A stretch of DNA of 38,284 nt from Bacteroidales bacterium (GCA_003141415.1 PLLX01000219.1:1-38284); one strand, 5' to 3'. Shown: positions 1-9,129, counted from the first letter of the stretch. The notes: generated by a model not told the origin, from the letters alone. Numbers and translations are program-made.

Positions 1-89
1 ACCTTTTTTTCAAATCCGCTTTCCATCAATCCATAAATAAATGGATATGTGTTTGCATATTTGACGGCTGAAATTCTGATTTTATCCAT
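1..89 (-). CDS. mqnA: MqnA-like menaquinone biosynthesis protein, N-terminal fragment
   Basis: Only the first 29 codons are inside the window; the gene runs off the left edge. The reading frame starts at the ATG whose complement is 87-89 and begins MDKIRISAVKYANTYPFIYG. The 'ISAV-Y-NT-PF-YG' opening resembles chorismate dehydratase (MqnA) of the futalosine menaquinone pathway, in which MqnA converts chorismate to 3-enolpyruvyl-benzoate in the cytoplasm. The match is by eye over a short stretch, so the family is likely but not certain. The 25-bp direct repeat at 98-122 lies just upstream of its start, in the probable promoter region. Confidence 0.6.
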   Translation of the reverse strand, partial: MDKIRISAVKYANTYPFIYGLMESGFEKK

Positions 90-97
90 ACCCTTTT

Positions 98-122
98 TTT
101 ACAACATCTAAAATAGTACTTT
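98..122. repeat. 25-bp direct repeat, left copy
   Basis: This stretch begins TTTACAACAT and ends ATAGTACTTT. It is identical over 25 bases, in the same orientation, to 3676-3700. The left copy lies directly upstream of the mqnA-like start; the right copy lies in the promoter region of purB. Together they bracket the TIR-TPR and FISUMP genes. The pattern resembles a target duplication or recombination footprint, but no recombinase gene is present. Confidence 0.85.
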
Positions 123-190
123 AGTTTTAGTTCTTAAAAAGGAACATAAAGAAAGCAACCTGAATACCTTAATTCTAAACCATAAAATGC

Positions 191-2563
191 TTATAACATC
201 CCTTGCTCTTCCAGCCATTTCCTTACCCTTTCATGCTCTGCTTGATATTTTGCTTCTATATCTCTTGCTATCTGCTGAAACTCTGGTTCATTTCTGATGC
301 TGTTAAATAAAGGGTCTGTTTTGATTAAATTTGCCATCCATAGGGGTACTTGTTGGATTTGATTAAAAGTTCTTAAATTTTTATACGATTTAACCTTCTC
401 TCCTTTGAATGCATATACACCTCCAAGATCATAATATGCATAAATATTAATTTCCCCCATTCGTTTCAATTCAATCTCCCTGTTACAATATTTTATTTGT
501 TCATTGAAATAGTATTCAGCCTCTTCTTTATAGCCATTTTGCCAGAAAACATATCCTATACGGTGCATTTCGTTTGATTCAAATCCTCCCTGAATTTTCA
601 TTCTTTCAATGAACTTTTTAAAATATTTAAATGATTCTTTATACTGACCAAGCAATGCGTAATCGAATCCTAACAAATTCAATATGTCCACATTGATTGA
701 ATCTGTCGCATAAACTTTTTTTGCAAATTCAATAGATTTACTGAAATTTGCAATCCAGTAATCAGTCCATCCTAACAAATAATAATATGTCAATGAATCG
801 TTATCTAATTTAAATCTGTCAAGATAATATTGCTTAGACTTCTCAGGGAATCCAGCACAAAGATACGCCCAACCAATATCCCCTAATAAAGCAGGTAATT
901 CTGCTCCACGATTAAGGGAAGCAGCTTTTTGAAGATAATTAATATTATTAACAAGATCGGTAGCATAATAGAATGCTCCTTTTTCGTGGTAAGCCATCCA
1001 ATCGTTTGGGTTAAATTTTATGGCTTTATCAAATTCTTCAATAGCTTGTTTTGTTTTCCCGATTTCCGTATAATATCTTCCTCTTAAAGTATATGGTTCA
1101 GACAAATGAGAGTCATGTGAAAGAGCAATATTTGCAAAAATCAGAACAGAATCCATAAAATTTTCTGAGAAATATTCTTTTTCTTTCCAATAATGCTTAT
1201 ACCAATATACCATTGCCAGACCTGAATATGCCTGAGCAAATGTTGAATCATATTTCAATGATTTATGATAGAAATCTTCAGCTTTTTGTAGAGCTGCTTT
1301 ATTACTATTATTAATCCAATATTTAATATATTCTTCTCTTCCCTGTTGGTAAAAATCGTATGCGGTAAGGTTGTTTGTTGGTATTTTCTCAATTAGTTGC
1401 TTTTCTTCAGGGGTAATTATTGCATGCAATTCTTTTGCAATTGTTTGTGCAACTTCACTCTGAACAGAAAATATGTCTTTCCAGTTTCTGTCATATTCAT
1501 TTGCCCAAACATGACTCTCTTTATTACTTGCTTTAATTAACTGGACAATTAACCTTATATTATCTCCCGATTTTTGAAAACTACCTTCAAGCAAATATGA
1601 TACACCAAGTTCCTGACCAATGGCATAAGTGGTTTTCTTAGTCCCACGGTATTGTTCTACTGACGTCCTCGATAATACCCGTAAATCTTTAAACTTTTGC
1701 AGGTGAAGCAGTATTGCATCCATTGTTCCATCAGCAAGGTATTGTTTCTCAGGGTCACTACTTAGTGATTTAAATGGCAAAATTGCAATTGACTTTTCAA
1801 GCTGTTCTTTTGGCTTAGAAAGTGTTGGGATTAAGAAATAACCAAGCACAATCAGTGCCAATATTATAACAGATGATATAATGATTTTGGTTCTCAGATT
1901 CTTTTGGGGTTCAGTTTTTATGTTAAGATCATTTTTTGTAACTTCTCCATCCTTCTGACTATGTTTCTTTAATGCGGCAATAATCTCTTTCAATGCATTT
2001 GCTACCTTGTTGATCTGGTCACGGTAGTAAGTTTTATTTAGATTATCCTGAGGATGATCTTCATTTGCTCTCAAAGGTCTATTAACCCCTGCTGACTTAT
2101 AAATAAACTCAATACATCGAAGCACTCCTCCTATTTCATTTTCAAGAAGAGTTTTATCTTCTGGGTCGAGGTCATTAATCTTAATTAGTAATATCCTGCT
2201 TGCTACATTTCCACTTGCAAGCCTGATATCTCTGCCGAATTGATCTTTCTTTGCCAGTTGGTTAAACTCAACAAACTCATGTTGCCATGCAAAACTTTTT
2301 AAATCACAGTATGTTTGTGAGATAATGGGGATGAAGATCAGGCATTTCAGTTTCTTAGCTAACGATTCATCTACAATATGCGTTTCAAGCAGTCCATCCT
2401 GTGGATTAATATCGAAGTAAATTGATATGTCTTCTTTAAAGGTGGCATGTAGCTCCCGTTTTAAGTTATCCACAAACTCTGTCACCCAACCATCGTATTC
2501 ATTGTCTTTCTGGCGATAGCTGATGAAGATATCATATTCGTAGCCTTGAATGAGACTTGCCAT
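191..2563 (-). CDS. TIR domain, membrane anchor, TolB/FlgO-like domain and TPR protein
   Basis: The 790-residue protein has four visible parts. Residues 8-150 are a TIR-like domain, starting with a YDIFISY strand and carrying S90-x-x-W93-x-x-E96; E96 fits the glutamate that is catalytic in NAD-cleaving TIR enzymes. One hydrophobic segment lies at about 226-247. Residues 257-385 match the TolB/FlgO-like region often found after adenylate cyclase or CadC-type domains (IAILPFKSLS, YLADGTMDAI, YLLEGSFQK). Residues 400 to about 760 are tetratricopeptide repeats. The likely topology is cytoplasmic TIR and extracytoplasmic sensor/TPR region. Signalling or defence by NAD cleavage is inference. The gene is divergent from the FISUMP gene and both lie inside the 25-bp repeat bracket. 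Confidence 0.85.
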   Translation of the reverse strand: MASLIQGYEYDIFISYRQKDNEYDGWVTEFVDNLKRELHATFKEDISIYFDINPQDGLLETHIVDESLAKKLKCLIFIPIISQTYCDLKSFAWQHEFVEFNQLAKKDQFGRDIRLASGNVASRILLIKINDLDPEDKTLLENEIGGVLRCIEFIYKSAGVNRPLRANEDHPQDNLNKTYYRDQINKVANALKEIIAALKKHSQKDGEVTKNDLNIKTEPQKNLRTKIIISSVIILALIVLGYFLIPTLSKPKEQLEKSIAILPFKSLSSDPEKQYLADGTMDAILLHLQKFKDLRVLSRTSVEQYRGTKKTTYAIGQELGVSYLLEGSFQKSGDNIRLIVQLIKASNKESHVWANEYDRNWKDIFSVQSEVAQTIAKELHAIITPEEKQLIEKIPTNNLTAYDFYQQGREEYIKYWINNSNKAALQKAEDFYHKSLKYDSTFAQAYSGLAMVYWYKHYWKEKEYFSENFMDSVLIFANIALSHDSHLSEPYTLRGRYYTEIGKTKQAIEEFDKAIKFNPNDWMAYHEKGAFYYATDLVNNINYLQKAASLNRGAELPALLGDIGWAYLCAGFPEKSKQYYLDRFKLDNDSLTYYYLLGWTDYWIANFSKSIEFAKKVYATDSINVDILNLLGFDYALLGQYKESFKYFKKFIERMKIQGGFESNEMHRIGYVFWQNGYKEEAEYYFNEQIKYCNREIELKRMGEINIYAYYDLGGVYAFKGEKVKSYKNLRTFNQIQQVPLWMANLIKTDPLFNSIRNEPEFQQIARDIEAKYQAEHERVRKWLEEQGML

Positions 2564-2710
2564 GATAGTTATTTATTATGATAAAGTTATGAAAGACAAT
2601 GACAAAAGCCAAATAAAATATAATACTACCCGAATCTAAGGTTGTTGATTAAGTCTAAATTTAATAACTTTAAACCAGTGAATTATGAAGCAAAAGGACA
2701 CGAATTAAAA

Positions 2711-2716
2711 AAGGAG
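2711..2716 (+). promoter_or_regulatory. Strong Shine-Dalgarno site of the FISUMP gene
   Basis: AAGGAG lies 7 bases before the ATG at 2724. Most genes in this window lack a clear Shine-Dalgarno site, as is usual for Bacteroidota, so this one stands out and supports the chosen start. Confidence 0.55.
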
Positions 2717-2723
2717 ATTAAAA

Positions 2724-3386
2724 ATGCAACACAAAAATGTAATATTATTCGCAATAACCTTGTTTTGCTTAGGATTAACTGTATTACAAGCACAGACTGT
2801 GAAAGATATTAACGGTAATGTTTACAAAACTGTTACCATTGGCAAGCAGGTTTGGATGGTGGAGAATTTAAAAACTACCAAATACAATGATGGTAAAACA
2901 ATACCCTTGGTAACTGATAATACTTCATGGACGGACTTATCTACGCCTGCATATTGTTGGAGTAATAATGATGCAATTACCAATAAAAACACTTATGGTG
3001 CTTTGTATAATTGGTACGCAGTTAATACAAATAAATTATGTCCCAGAGGTTGGCATGTACCTACCGATGCAGAATGGACAACACTGACAACCTATTTGGG
3101 AGGCGAAGGTGTTGCTGGTGGTAAACTAAAAGAAATAGGTACAACCCATTGGAAAAGACCAAATACAGTGGCAACCAACATTAGCGGTTTTACTGCTCGT
3201 GCGGGTGGCGGTCGGTACGAAGATGGGAAATTCTACGACCTTGGCAGCAAGGGGTACTGGTGGTCTTCTACACAGGAAGGTGAGGCAAACGCCTGGTGCT
3301 TTGAATTGCAATACGCTATCAGATCGATAAACAGGTTAGGTTCAAGAAAACTGTCTGGCTGGTCAATTCGCTGTTTGCGGAATTAA
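2724..3386 (+). CDS. Secreted FISUMP-domain protein
   Basis: The 220-residue protein has a typical signal peptide (about residues 1-24, ending LQAQT). The rest matches the Fibrobacter succinogenes major paralogous domain: V-x-D-x-D/N-G-N-V-Y-x-T-V-x-I-G-x-Q-x-W-M-x-E-N-L-x-T near the start, then YGALYNWYAV, CPRGWHVPTDAEW, a GG-x-K-L-K-E segment, and a SGFTARAGG / WWSST / SIRCLRN ending. FISUMP proteins are exported and often occur in many copies in Bacteroidota and Fibrobacterota; their function is not established. This copy is complete, has an unusually strong ribosome binding site, and lies inside the segment bracketed by the 25-bp repeats. Confidence 0.85.
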   Translation: MQHKNVILFAITLFCLGLTVLQAQTVKDINGNVYKTVTIGKQVWMVENLKTTKYNDGKTIPLVTDNTSWTDLSTPAYCWSNNDAITNKNTYGALYNWYAVNTNKLCPRGWHVPTDAEWTTLTTYLGGEGVAGGKLKEIGTTHWKRPNTVATNISGFTARAGGGRYEDGKFYDLGSKGYWWSSTQEGEANAWCFELQYAIRSINRLGSRKLSGWSIRCLRN

Positions 3387-3675
3387 TGGATTTTATTGAT
3401 TATTATTGAAGAATAAGCATTTACAGCATTATGCCATTGGATATTTTTTAGTTAGGATTGGTTTTCCCTAAAAAATGCTATTTCTGAAGATGGTAAAAAA
3501 GGTGCTATTACGTGCCAGCAGATGAAAGGAAGAAGTTCTTTGATATGGTCAACAGGAAATAGTAGTTTTTATCTATCTTAGTGCCAGATAAAGTAAATAT
3601 ATAAATAAATGTATATAAACTGTATAGAGAGATGTTAATATAAAATGTAAATAGTTAAAATACAGTTAAATATAG

Positions 3676-3700
3676 TTTACAACATCTAAAATAGTACTTT
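3676..3700. repeat. 25-bp direct repeat, right copy
   Basis: Identical to 98-122 in the same orientation. It overlaps the probable purB promoter: its last six bases are the first six of the TACTTTTG element. Identity stops at 3701, where the right copy continues TGTACG and the left copy continues AGTTTT. Confidence 0.85.
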
Positions 3701-3702
3701 TG
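3695..3702 (+). promoter_or_regulatory. Probable purB promoter, -7 element
   Basis: TACTTTTG matches the Bacteroidota -7 consensus TAnnTTTG exactly and lies 41 bases before the purB start. A partial -33 element (TTTA at 3676) is present, but the spacing of about 15 bases is short. Confidence 0.5.
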
Positions 3703-3743
3703 TACGTATACTTATAACAAGTGAAACCCCAATCTGATAAATA

Positions 3744-5087
3744 ATGGAATTAAATTTTCTTACTGCCATTTCTCCGCTTGATGGAAGATACAGACAAAAA
3801 GTTGATGAACTTGACCTGTATTTTTCTGAATTCGGACTGATAAGATATCGTCTGATGGTGGAAATAGAATATTTCATTGCACTGTGCGGCATTCCTCTTC
3901 CTCAACTTCTTGATTTTAAAAAAGATAATTTTAAAGTTTTAAGATCAATATATGAGGACTTTGATTTAACCGATGCTGAAAAAATCAAAGAAAGAGAGAA
4001 GATCACAAATCATGATATTAAAGCGATCGAATACTTCCTGAAAGAAAAGTTCTTTCAGTCGGGTTGGGGAAAGTGGAGCGAATTCGTTCATTTCGGACTC
4101 ACATCGCAGGATATAAACAACACTGCTATACCGTTATCTATTAAAGATGCGATGATAAACGTTTATTTCCCGATTCTTTATGAGTTGAGAGAGACATTGG
4201 CTGCTTTTGCTGATGAGTGGAAGGAAATTCCAATGCTTGCCAGGACACACGGTCAACCGGCTTCTCCTACCAGGCTGGGAAAAGAAATTGAGGTATTTAT
4301 AGCCAGAATAGATGGGCAAACCAAGTACTTCGGACAGATTCCATATTCGGCTAAATTCGGAGGTGCAACAGGAAATTTTAATGCCCATAAAGTCGCTTAT
4401 CCTGATGTAGATTGGTTCTCCTTTGCCAATAACTTTGTTAATGAAGAACTAGGATTGGAACGCTCTCATCCCACAACTCAGATCGAGCACTATGATAATC
4501 TTGCCGCATTATTTGATAATATGAGGAGGATAAATGTTATACTAATTGATATGGCCCGTGATTTCTGGCTTTATATTTCAATGGATTATTTCAGGCAAAA
4601 GATAAAAAAAGGAGAGATAGGTTCCTCCGCTATGCCTCATAAAGTAAATCCTATCGATTTTGAAAATGGCGAAGGTAACCTTGGATATGCAAATGCAATT
4701 TTTGAACATCTTTCAATGAAGTTGCCAATATCGAGACTTCAGCGTGACCTGACGGATTCAACAGTGTTAAGAAATATTGGCGTTCCAATAGGCCATTCCT
4801 TAATCGCATTCAGTTCTTTATTGAAAGGCCTTCATAAACTGATTGTAAATACTGATAAAATAAAAAGTGATCTTGATAATAACTGGGCCGTTGTTGCAGA
4901 AGCTATTCAGACAATACTGAGAAGAGAGGGGTATCCAAACCCCTATGAAACACTTCTGGAACTGACCCGTACCAATCAGAAAATCACTTTTGAATCAATT
5001 ACAAACTTCATTGAAAATCTGGATCTGAGCGATATGGTGAAATCGGAACTAAAGGCAATCACTCCTTTCAATTATACAGGTTTTTAA
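3744..5087 (+). CDS. purB: Adenylosuccinate lyase
   Basis: The protein of 447 residues catalyses two fumarate-releasing steps of purine synthesis: SAICAR to AICAR, and adenylosuccinate to AMP. It opens with LTAISPLDGRY, typical of PurB. It carries the TSQDIN segment, the ARTHGQPASPT segment with the general acid/base histidine region, and the fumarase/aspartase-superfamily signature GSSAMPHKVNP. The length fits the E. coli-like PurB group (about 450 residues). It is followed after 15 bases by an ABC exporter gene, with which it may be cotranscribed. Confidence 0.96.
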   Translation: MELNFLTAISPLDGRYRQKVDELDLYFSEFGLIRYRLMVEIEYFIALCGIPLPQLLDFKKDNFKVLRSIYEDFDLTDAEKIKEREKITNHDIKAIEYFLKEKFFQSGWGKWSEFVHFGLTSQDINNTAIPLSIKDAMINVYFPILYELRETLAAFADEWKEIPMLARTHGQPASPTRLGKEIEVFIARIDGQTKYFGQIPYSAKFGGATGNFNAHKVAYPDVDWFSFANNFVNEELGLERSHPTTQIEHYDNLAALFDNMRRINVILIDMARDFWLYISMDYFRQKIKKGEIGSSAMPHKVNPIDFENGEGNLGYANAIFEHLSMKLPISRLQRDLTDSTVLRNIGVPIGHSLIAFSSLLKGLHKLIVNTDKIKSDLDNNWAVVAEAIQTILRREGYPNPYETLLELTRTNQKITFESITNFIENLDLSDMVKSELKAITPFNYTGF

Positions 5088-5102
5088 TCAATAACAGTAT
5101 AG

Positions 5103-6926
5103 ATGACTAACATCAGATTGCTGCTTAAATATTTTGCACCTTATAAATGGTCGGCAGTTAAAAATATCCTTTACAACATTTTAAGCGCATTGTTCGCACT
5201 TCTCACGTTTACCCTGATAAAACCCTTTTTAACAGTACTCTTCAGTCCTGCCGGGACAGTCGTTAACAATCCCGGTCCCTTTCATTTAAATTCGGTTTAC
5301 ATTGAAGCTTTTAGCAAATACTATCTTTCAGTTTTTATTGATAAAAACGGCCAATCGGGCGCACTTATGTTAGTGGTAATAATCGTTATAGGTGCAAGCC
5401 TCTTCAAAAACGGTTTCATTTTTCTGGCCAATAACTGCATGGCATTTATCAGGTCAAGTACGGTACGAGATCTCCGTAGAAAACTTTATGACAAAATCCT
5501 CAGACTTCCGCTGTCGTTCTTTACTGATGCAAGGAAAGGTGATGTTATGACCAGAATATCAAATGATGTACAGGAAGTTGAAATTTCTGTAATGTCTTCA
5601 CTTACAATGATGTTCAGAGATCCAATCTTAATTTTGGTTTTTGTGATTTACCTTTTTGTTTCGAGTTATGAGTTAACACTGTCCGCTCTTGCCCTTCTTC
5701 CTGTCAGTGCATGGTTGATCGGACGTGCAAGTCGTACTTTAAGATCATCCTCACTTATGGGTCAACAAAATCTTGGAAGGTTGCTGACAATTGTGGAGGA
5801 GACACTTACAGGTCTGAGAATAGTCAAGGGTTTCAATGCTGAAGAAAAGATGAAGGCTCAGTTTTCTGAATCAAATGAAAAATATGCAAAAGTTTTCAAG
5901 AGGGTAATTCGGAAAGCTTATCTGGCCTCACCAATCAGTGAATTTCTTTCCACAATAGTTGTCATGATTCTCATGTATGTCGGAGGCAATCTTGTCCTGC
6001 ATGGATCAGGTAATATGACACCTCCCAGTCTTATTGTCTATCTGGTTGTCTTTTCTCAGATTATTCAACCTGCAAAAAACATAACAACAGCATATTTCGC
6101 TATTCAGAAGGGGATGGCATCAATTGACAGGATCGACCAGGTACTTGATGCTGAGGAGACTATCACAGAAAAGGAGAACGCAATTTCTGTCAGAGGGTTT
6201 AAAGATTCAATTGAATTCAGAGGTGTATGGTATGCTTATAACAATGAACCTGTACTCAGGGATATCAACCTGAAAATAAGAAAAGGACAGACTGTTGCCA
6301 TTGTAGGCAAATCCGGTGCAGGAAAATCGACCCTTGCAGATCTGCTTCCAAGGTTTATGGACAGCGATAAGGGTAGTATTCTTATTGACGGTGTCGATAT
6401 ACGCGATCTGAAGATAAAGGACCTGAGGTACCTTATGGGTATAGTCAGCCAGCAACCTATCCTGTTTAATACATCATTCAAAGAAAATATTGCTTTTGGA
6501 GTTGAAACAGCTGATATGGAAAAAGTCGAAAATGCCTCTCGCATTGCAAATGCACACGACTTCATTATGGAAACCGATCAGGGTTATGAGTACTATGTTG
6601 GTGAATCAGGCAATAAACTAAGTGGCGGACAGAGGCAAAGAATAAGTATTGCAAGGGCTATTATGGCAAATCCGCCGATACTGATTCTTGATGAAGCAAC
6701 CTCTGCTCTTGATACCGAGTCGGAAAGACTCGTGCAGGATGCAATTCTTAACCTGATGAAAAGCAGAACTTCAATTGTAATTGCACACAGGCTTTCAACT
6801 ATTCAACATGCTGATCTTATTGTAGTCATCGATGAAGGCAGGATTGTTGAGACAGGAACGCACACTGAACTGATGACGAAACATGACGGATTCTATAGCA
6901 AATTACATAGCTTTCAGGCAATATGA
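5103..6926 (+). CDS. MsbA-like ABC exporter, fused membrane and ATPase domains
   Basis: The 607-residue half-transporter has an N-terminal six-helix ABC exporter domain (about 15-330) and a C-terminal ATPase domain (about 365-605). Visible motifs are Walker A GKSGAGKST, the Q-loop region GIVSQQPILF, the ABC signature LSGGQRQR, Walker B ILILDEATSALD and the switch histidine in IVIAHRLST. It would work as a homodimer in the inner membrane. Family members flip lipid A precursors, other lipids or drugs; the substrate cannot be read from the sequence. It lies 15 bases after purB. A heptamer repeat array begins three bases after its stop codon. Confidence 0.9.
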   Translation: MTNIRLLLKYFAPYKWSAVKNILYNILSALFALLTFTLIKPFLTVLFSPAGTVVNNPGPFHLNSVYIEAFSKYYLSVFIDKNGQSGALMLVVIIVIGASLFKNGFIFLANNCMAFIRSSTVRDLRRKLYDKILRLPLSFFTDARKGDVMTRISNDVQEVEISVMSSLTMMFRDPILILVFVIYLFVSSYELTLSALALLPVSAWLIGRASRTLRSSSLMGQQNLGRLLTIVEETLTGLRIVKGFNAEEKMKAQFSESNEKYAKVFKRVIRKAYLASPISEFLSTIVVMILMYVGGNLVLHGSGNMTPPSLIVYLVVFSQIIQPAKNITTAYFAIQKGMASIDRIDQVLDAEETITEKENAISVRGFKDSIEFRGVWYAYNNEPVLRDINLKIRKGQTVAIVGKSGAGKSTLADLLPRFMDSDKGSILIDGVDIRDLKIKDLRYLMGIVSQQPILFNTSFKENIAFGVETADMEKVENASRIANAHDFIMETDQGYEYYVGESGNKLSGGQRQRISIARAIMANPPILILDEATSALDTESERLVQDAILNLMKSRTSIVIAHRLSTIQHADLIVVIDEGRIVETGTHTELMTKHDGFYSKLHSFQAI

Positions 6927-6928
6927 TA

Positions 6929-6970
6929 ATCAGGGATCAGAAATCAGAAATTAGAAATTAGAAATAAAGA
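6929..6970. repeat. Heptanucleotide array, ATCAGAA type
   Basis: Six units of seven bases follow each other without gaps: ATCAGGG, ATCAGAA, ATCAGAA, ATTAGAA, ATTAGAA, ATAAAGA. The array starts three bases after the ABC exporter stop codon. A 24-bp stretch starting ATCAGAAATCAGAAATTAG is identical to the complement of part of the array at 32131-32207, which lies 25 kb away. Confidence 0.85.
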
Positions 6971-6980
6971 AAATCAACTA

Positions 6981-7052
6981 ACCACGGATTGCACAGATTT
7001 ACAAGGAAAAAAACGGATTTAGGACTCCGCGAAACTCAGTGTCTTCTGTGGT
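6981..7052. repeat. Low-complexity intergenic element with inverted ends
   Basis: The stretch begins ACCACGGATTGCACAGATTT, in which the 9-mers CCACGGATT and GCACAGATT resemble each other, and ends CTTCTGTGGT, so its ends ACCAC and GTGGT are inverted. It fills the rest of the gap before the GH35 gene. I see no clear promoter in it. Confidence 0.4.
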
Positions 7053-7066
7053 AAATAAAAAATTAT

Positions 7067-8899
7067 ATGCGAAGTATTTTAGGATCAGTAATAGTCTTAA
7101 TGTTACTGGCTTCTGTTTCAGCTCAGGCTCAGAAACCAAAACATACATTCAAATTAGGAACATCAGAATTTCTTCTTGACGGACAGCCTTTTCAGATAAT
7201 AAGCGGTGAAATGCACCCGGCAAGGATTCCGGCTGAATTCTGGCGACACAGGATTCAAATGGCTAAAGCTATGGGTTGCAATACAATATCAGCATATATC
7301 TTCTGGAATTACCATGAATCTGAAGAGGGAGTTTTCGATTTCACAACAGAGAACCATAATTTAAGTGATTTTTTTAAGATTGTACAGGAAGAGGGGATGT
7401 GGCTAATCCTAAGACCAGGTCCTTATGTTTGTGCAGAATGGGGACTCGGTGGAATTCCGTCATATCTTCTTAAAGTGCCTGATATTAAATTAAGGTGTTT
7501 GGATCCCCGTTATATGGCGGCTGCGGAACGATACATGGCGAAATTATCTGAAGTTATAAAACCGTATTTGATAACAAAGGGAGGTCCTTTATTGATGTTA
7601 CAGATTGAAAATGAATATGGTAGTTTCGGAAATGACAAGAATTATTTACTCAGGTTAAAAGAAGTATGGGCTTCCCTTGGTATAGATGTTCCAACTTTCA
7701 CAGGAGATGGTCCGACAACTGAAATGTTAGAAGCCGGTACTCTTCCGGGAAGTGCTGTTGGCCTTGATTCCGGAAGTTCATTAGCTGATTTTGCACTTGC
7801 AGAGAAGGTGAACCCCGGAGTGCCTGTTTTCAGCAGTGAGACTTATCCAGGCTGGCTTACTCATTGGGGTGAGAAATGGGCAAAGCGCGATTCCGCAGAT
7901 CTGCTTAAGGAGGTGAAATTCCTTATGGACAACAAGAAATCCTTTAATTTTTATGTTATTCACGGTGGAACTAATTTTGATTATACTGCAGGAGCCAACT
8001 CCGGAGGTAAAGGTTATGAACCTGATGTTACCAGTTACGACTACGATGCTCCTATAAATGAGCAGGGACAGGCGACCCCCAAGTACATGGCTCTCAGGGA
8101 ACTTATAGGCTCATATCTTCCAAAGGGGAAGAAGCTTTTTCCTATCCCGATTACGGTTCCTACAATTGAATTAACTTCATTAGAAATGCAGCCATTTTCT
8201 TCTGTCTGGGATAACCTTCCTCAACCTGTGAACTCAATTCAACCTAAAACATTTGAAGCTTATGGTCAGGACCATGGTTTCATTTTATATAAAACTGAGC
8301 TTGTCGGACATAAAAACGGGAAGCTTACCGTAAATGATATTCATGATTATGCAACTGTTTTTCTTAATGGCAATTACATCGGTAACCTCGACAGGAGAGA
8401 GGGAATAAACTCCATTGATATCCCGCCAAGCGATGTCGATGTGCCTGTACTTGAGATATTCGTAGAAGCTATGGGACGTATAAATTTTGGTAAGAACCTT
8501 ATTGACAGAAAAGGCATCACTGACAGTGTGACCCTTAATGGAACAGCATTGACGAACTGGCAGATATATAATCTTCCGATGGACAAAAAATATATCTGGG
8601 ATCTCAGATCCTCAGGAAAGTCACTTAAAAAACCAGGTGTTTTTTTCAAAGGTAATTTTGTTCTCTCCAGGGGAGAAGGGAATTTATATTCTGACACTTA
8701 TATAGATGTTTCAAACTATACCAAAGGAATTGTTTGGATTAATGGACATAATCTGGGACAGTACTGGAATATCGGGCCACAAAAAAGACTTTATTGTCCA
8801 TACATCTGGCTGAGAGAAGGAATGAACGAAATCATGGTATTTGATCTTCATCAGACAGAAGCAAAACCGATCACAGGTGCCAAAACTCTGGAGAATTGA
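7067..8899 (+). CDS. Secreted GH35 beta-galactosidase
   Basis: The 610-residue protein has a signal peptide (about 1-21, ending SAQAQ). A GH35 catalytic barrel follows: F-x-L-D-G-x-P-F-Q-I-I-S-G-E-M-H at 33-52, the segment WNYHE, LRPGPYVCAEW, and the family signature GGPLLMLQIENEYG near residue 180, with the acid/base glutamate in ENE. The probable nucleophile glutamate is in SSETYPGW, near residue 258. C-terminal jelly-roll domains (about 400-600) include GINSIDIPP and WINGHNLGQYWNIGPQ. It should release terminal beta-galactose from plant or algal glycans in the periplasm or outside. It is convergent with uxaE across a terminator. Confidence 0.92.
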   Translation: MRSILGSVIVLMLLASVSAQAQKPKHTFKLGTSEFLLDGQPFQIISGEMHPARIPAEFWRHRIQMAKAMGCNTISAYIFWNYHESEEGVFDFTTENHNLSDFFKIVQEEGMWLILRPGPYVCAEWGLGGIPSYLLKVPDIKLRCLDPRYMAAAERYMAKLSEVIKPYLITKGGPLLMLQIENEYGSFGNDKNYLLRLKEVWASLGIDVPTFTGDGPTTEMLEAGTLPGSAVGLDSGSSLADFALAEKVNPGVPVFSSETYPGWLTHWGEKWAKRDSADLLKEVKFLMDNKKSFNFYVIHGGTNFDYTAGANSGGKGYEPDVTSYDYDAPINEQGQATPKYMALRELIGSYLPKGKKLFPIPITVPTIELTSLEMQPFSSVWDNLPQPVNSIQPKTFEAYGQDHGFILYKTELVGHKNGKLTVNDIHDYATVFLNGNYIGNLDRREGINSIDIPPSDVDVPVLEIFVEAMGRINFGKNLIDRKGITDSVTLNGTALTNWQIYNLPMDKKYIWDLRSSGKSLKKPGVFFKGNFVLSRGEGNLYSDTYIDVSNYTKGIVWINGHNLGQYWNIGPQKRLYCPYIWLREGMNEIMVFDLHQTEAKPITGAKTLEN

Positions 8900-9080
8900 T
8901 TTTCTTTCAACCGTAAAAAAAGCCTGTCTGTCATTAAATCTCATCAGTTCATCCATTGAATTTGTTTTTCAATTGAGGCATATGTACTTTTATAAAAAGT
9001 TGCCGTAAAGGTACATGGTGCAGTCAGGATTAATTTACTTGAACCATAGCAGTTGAGATAGTTAGATTTAGGGTTATTCT

Positions 9081-9113
9081 AAAAAGGTGCAGAGTCTGAA
9101 TTTGCACCTTTTT
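9081..9113. terminator. Bidirectional intrinsic terminator
   Basis: An 11-base stem (AAAAAGGTGCA at 9081-9091 pairing with TGCACCTTTTT at 9103-9113) encloses an 11-base loop and ends in a T-run; the complementary strand also reads into a T-run. It lies between the convergent GH35 and uxaE genes and can serve both. Confidence 0.85.
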
Positions 9114-9129
9114 TCATTTACAGGTCTTA

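Larger units (their letters stand above)
3387..3743. other. Intergenic gap between FISUMP gene and purB
   Basis: No convincing gene is present. An open stretch of 41 codons without a start (3456-3578, plus strand, stop at 3579) has a protein-like composition and could be the tail of a decayed gene; I do not recognise it. The last part holds the right copy of the 25-bp repeat and the purB promoter. Confidence 0.5.

Noticed and set aside
98-3700. Segment between the 25-bp repeats as an insertion sequence or integrative element
   Set aside because: No transposase, integrase or terminal inverted repeats are seen just inside the direct repeats, so only the bracket is reported.
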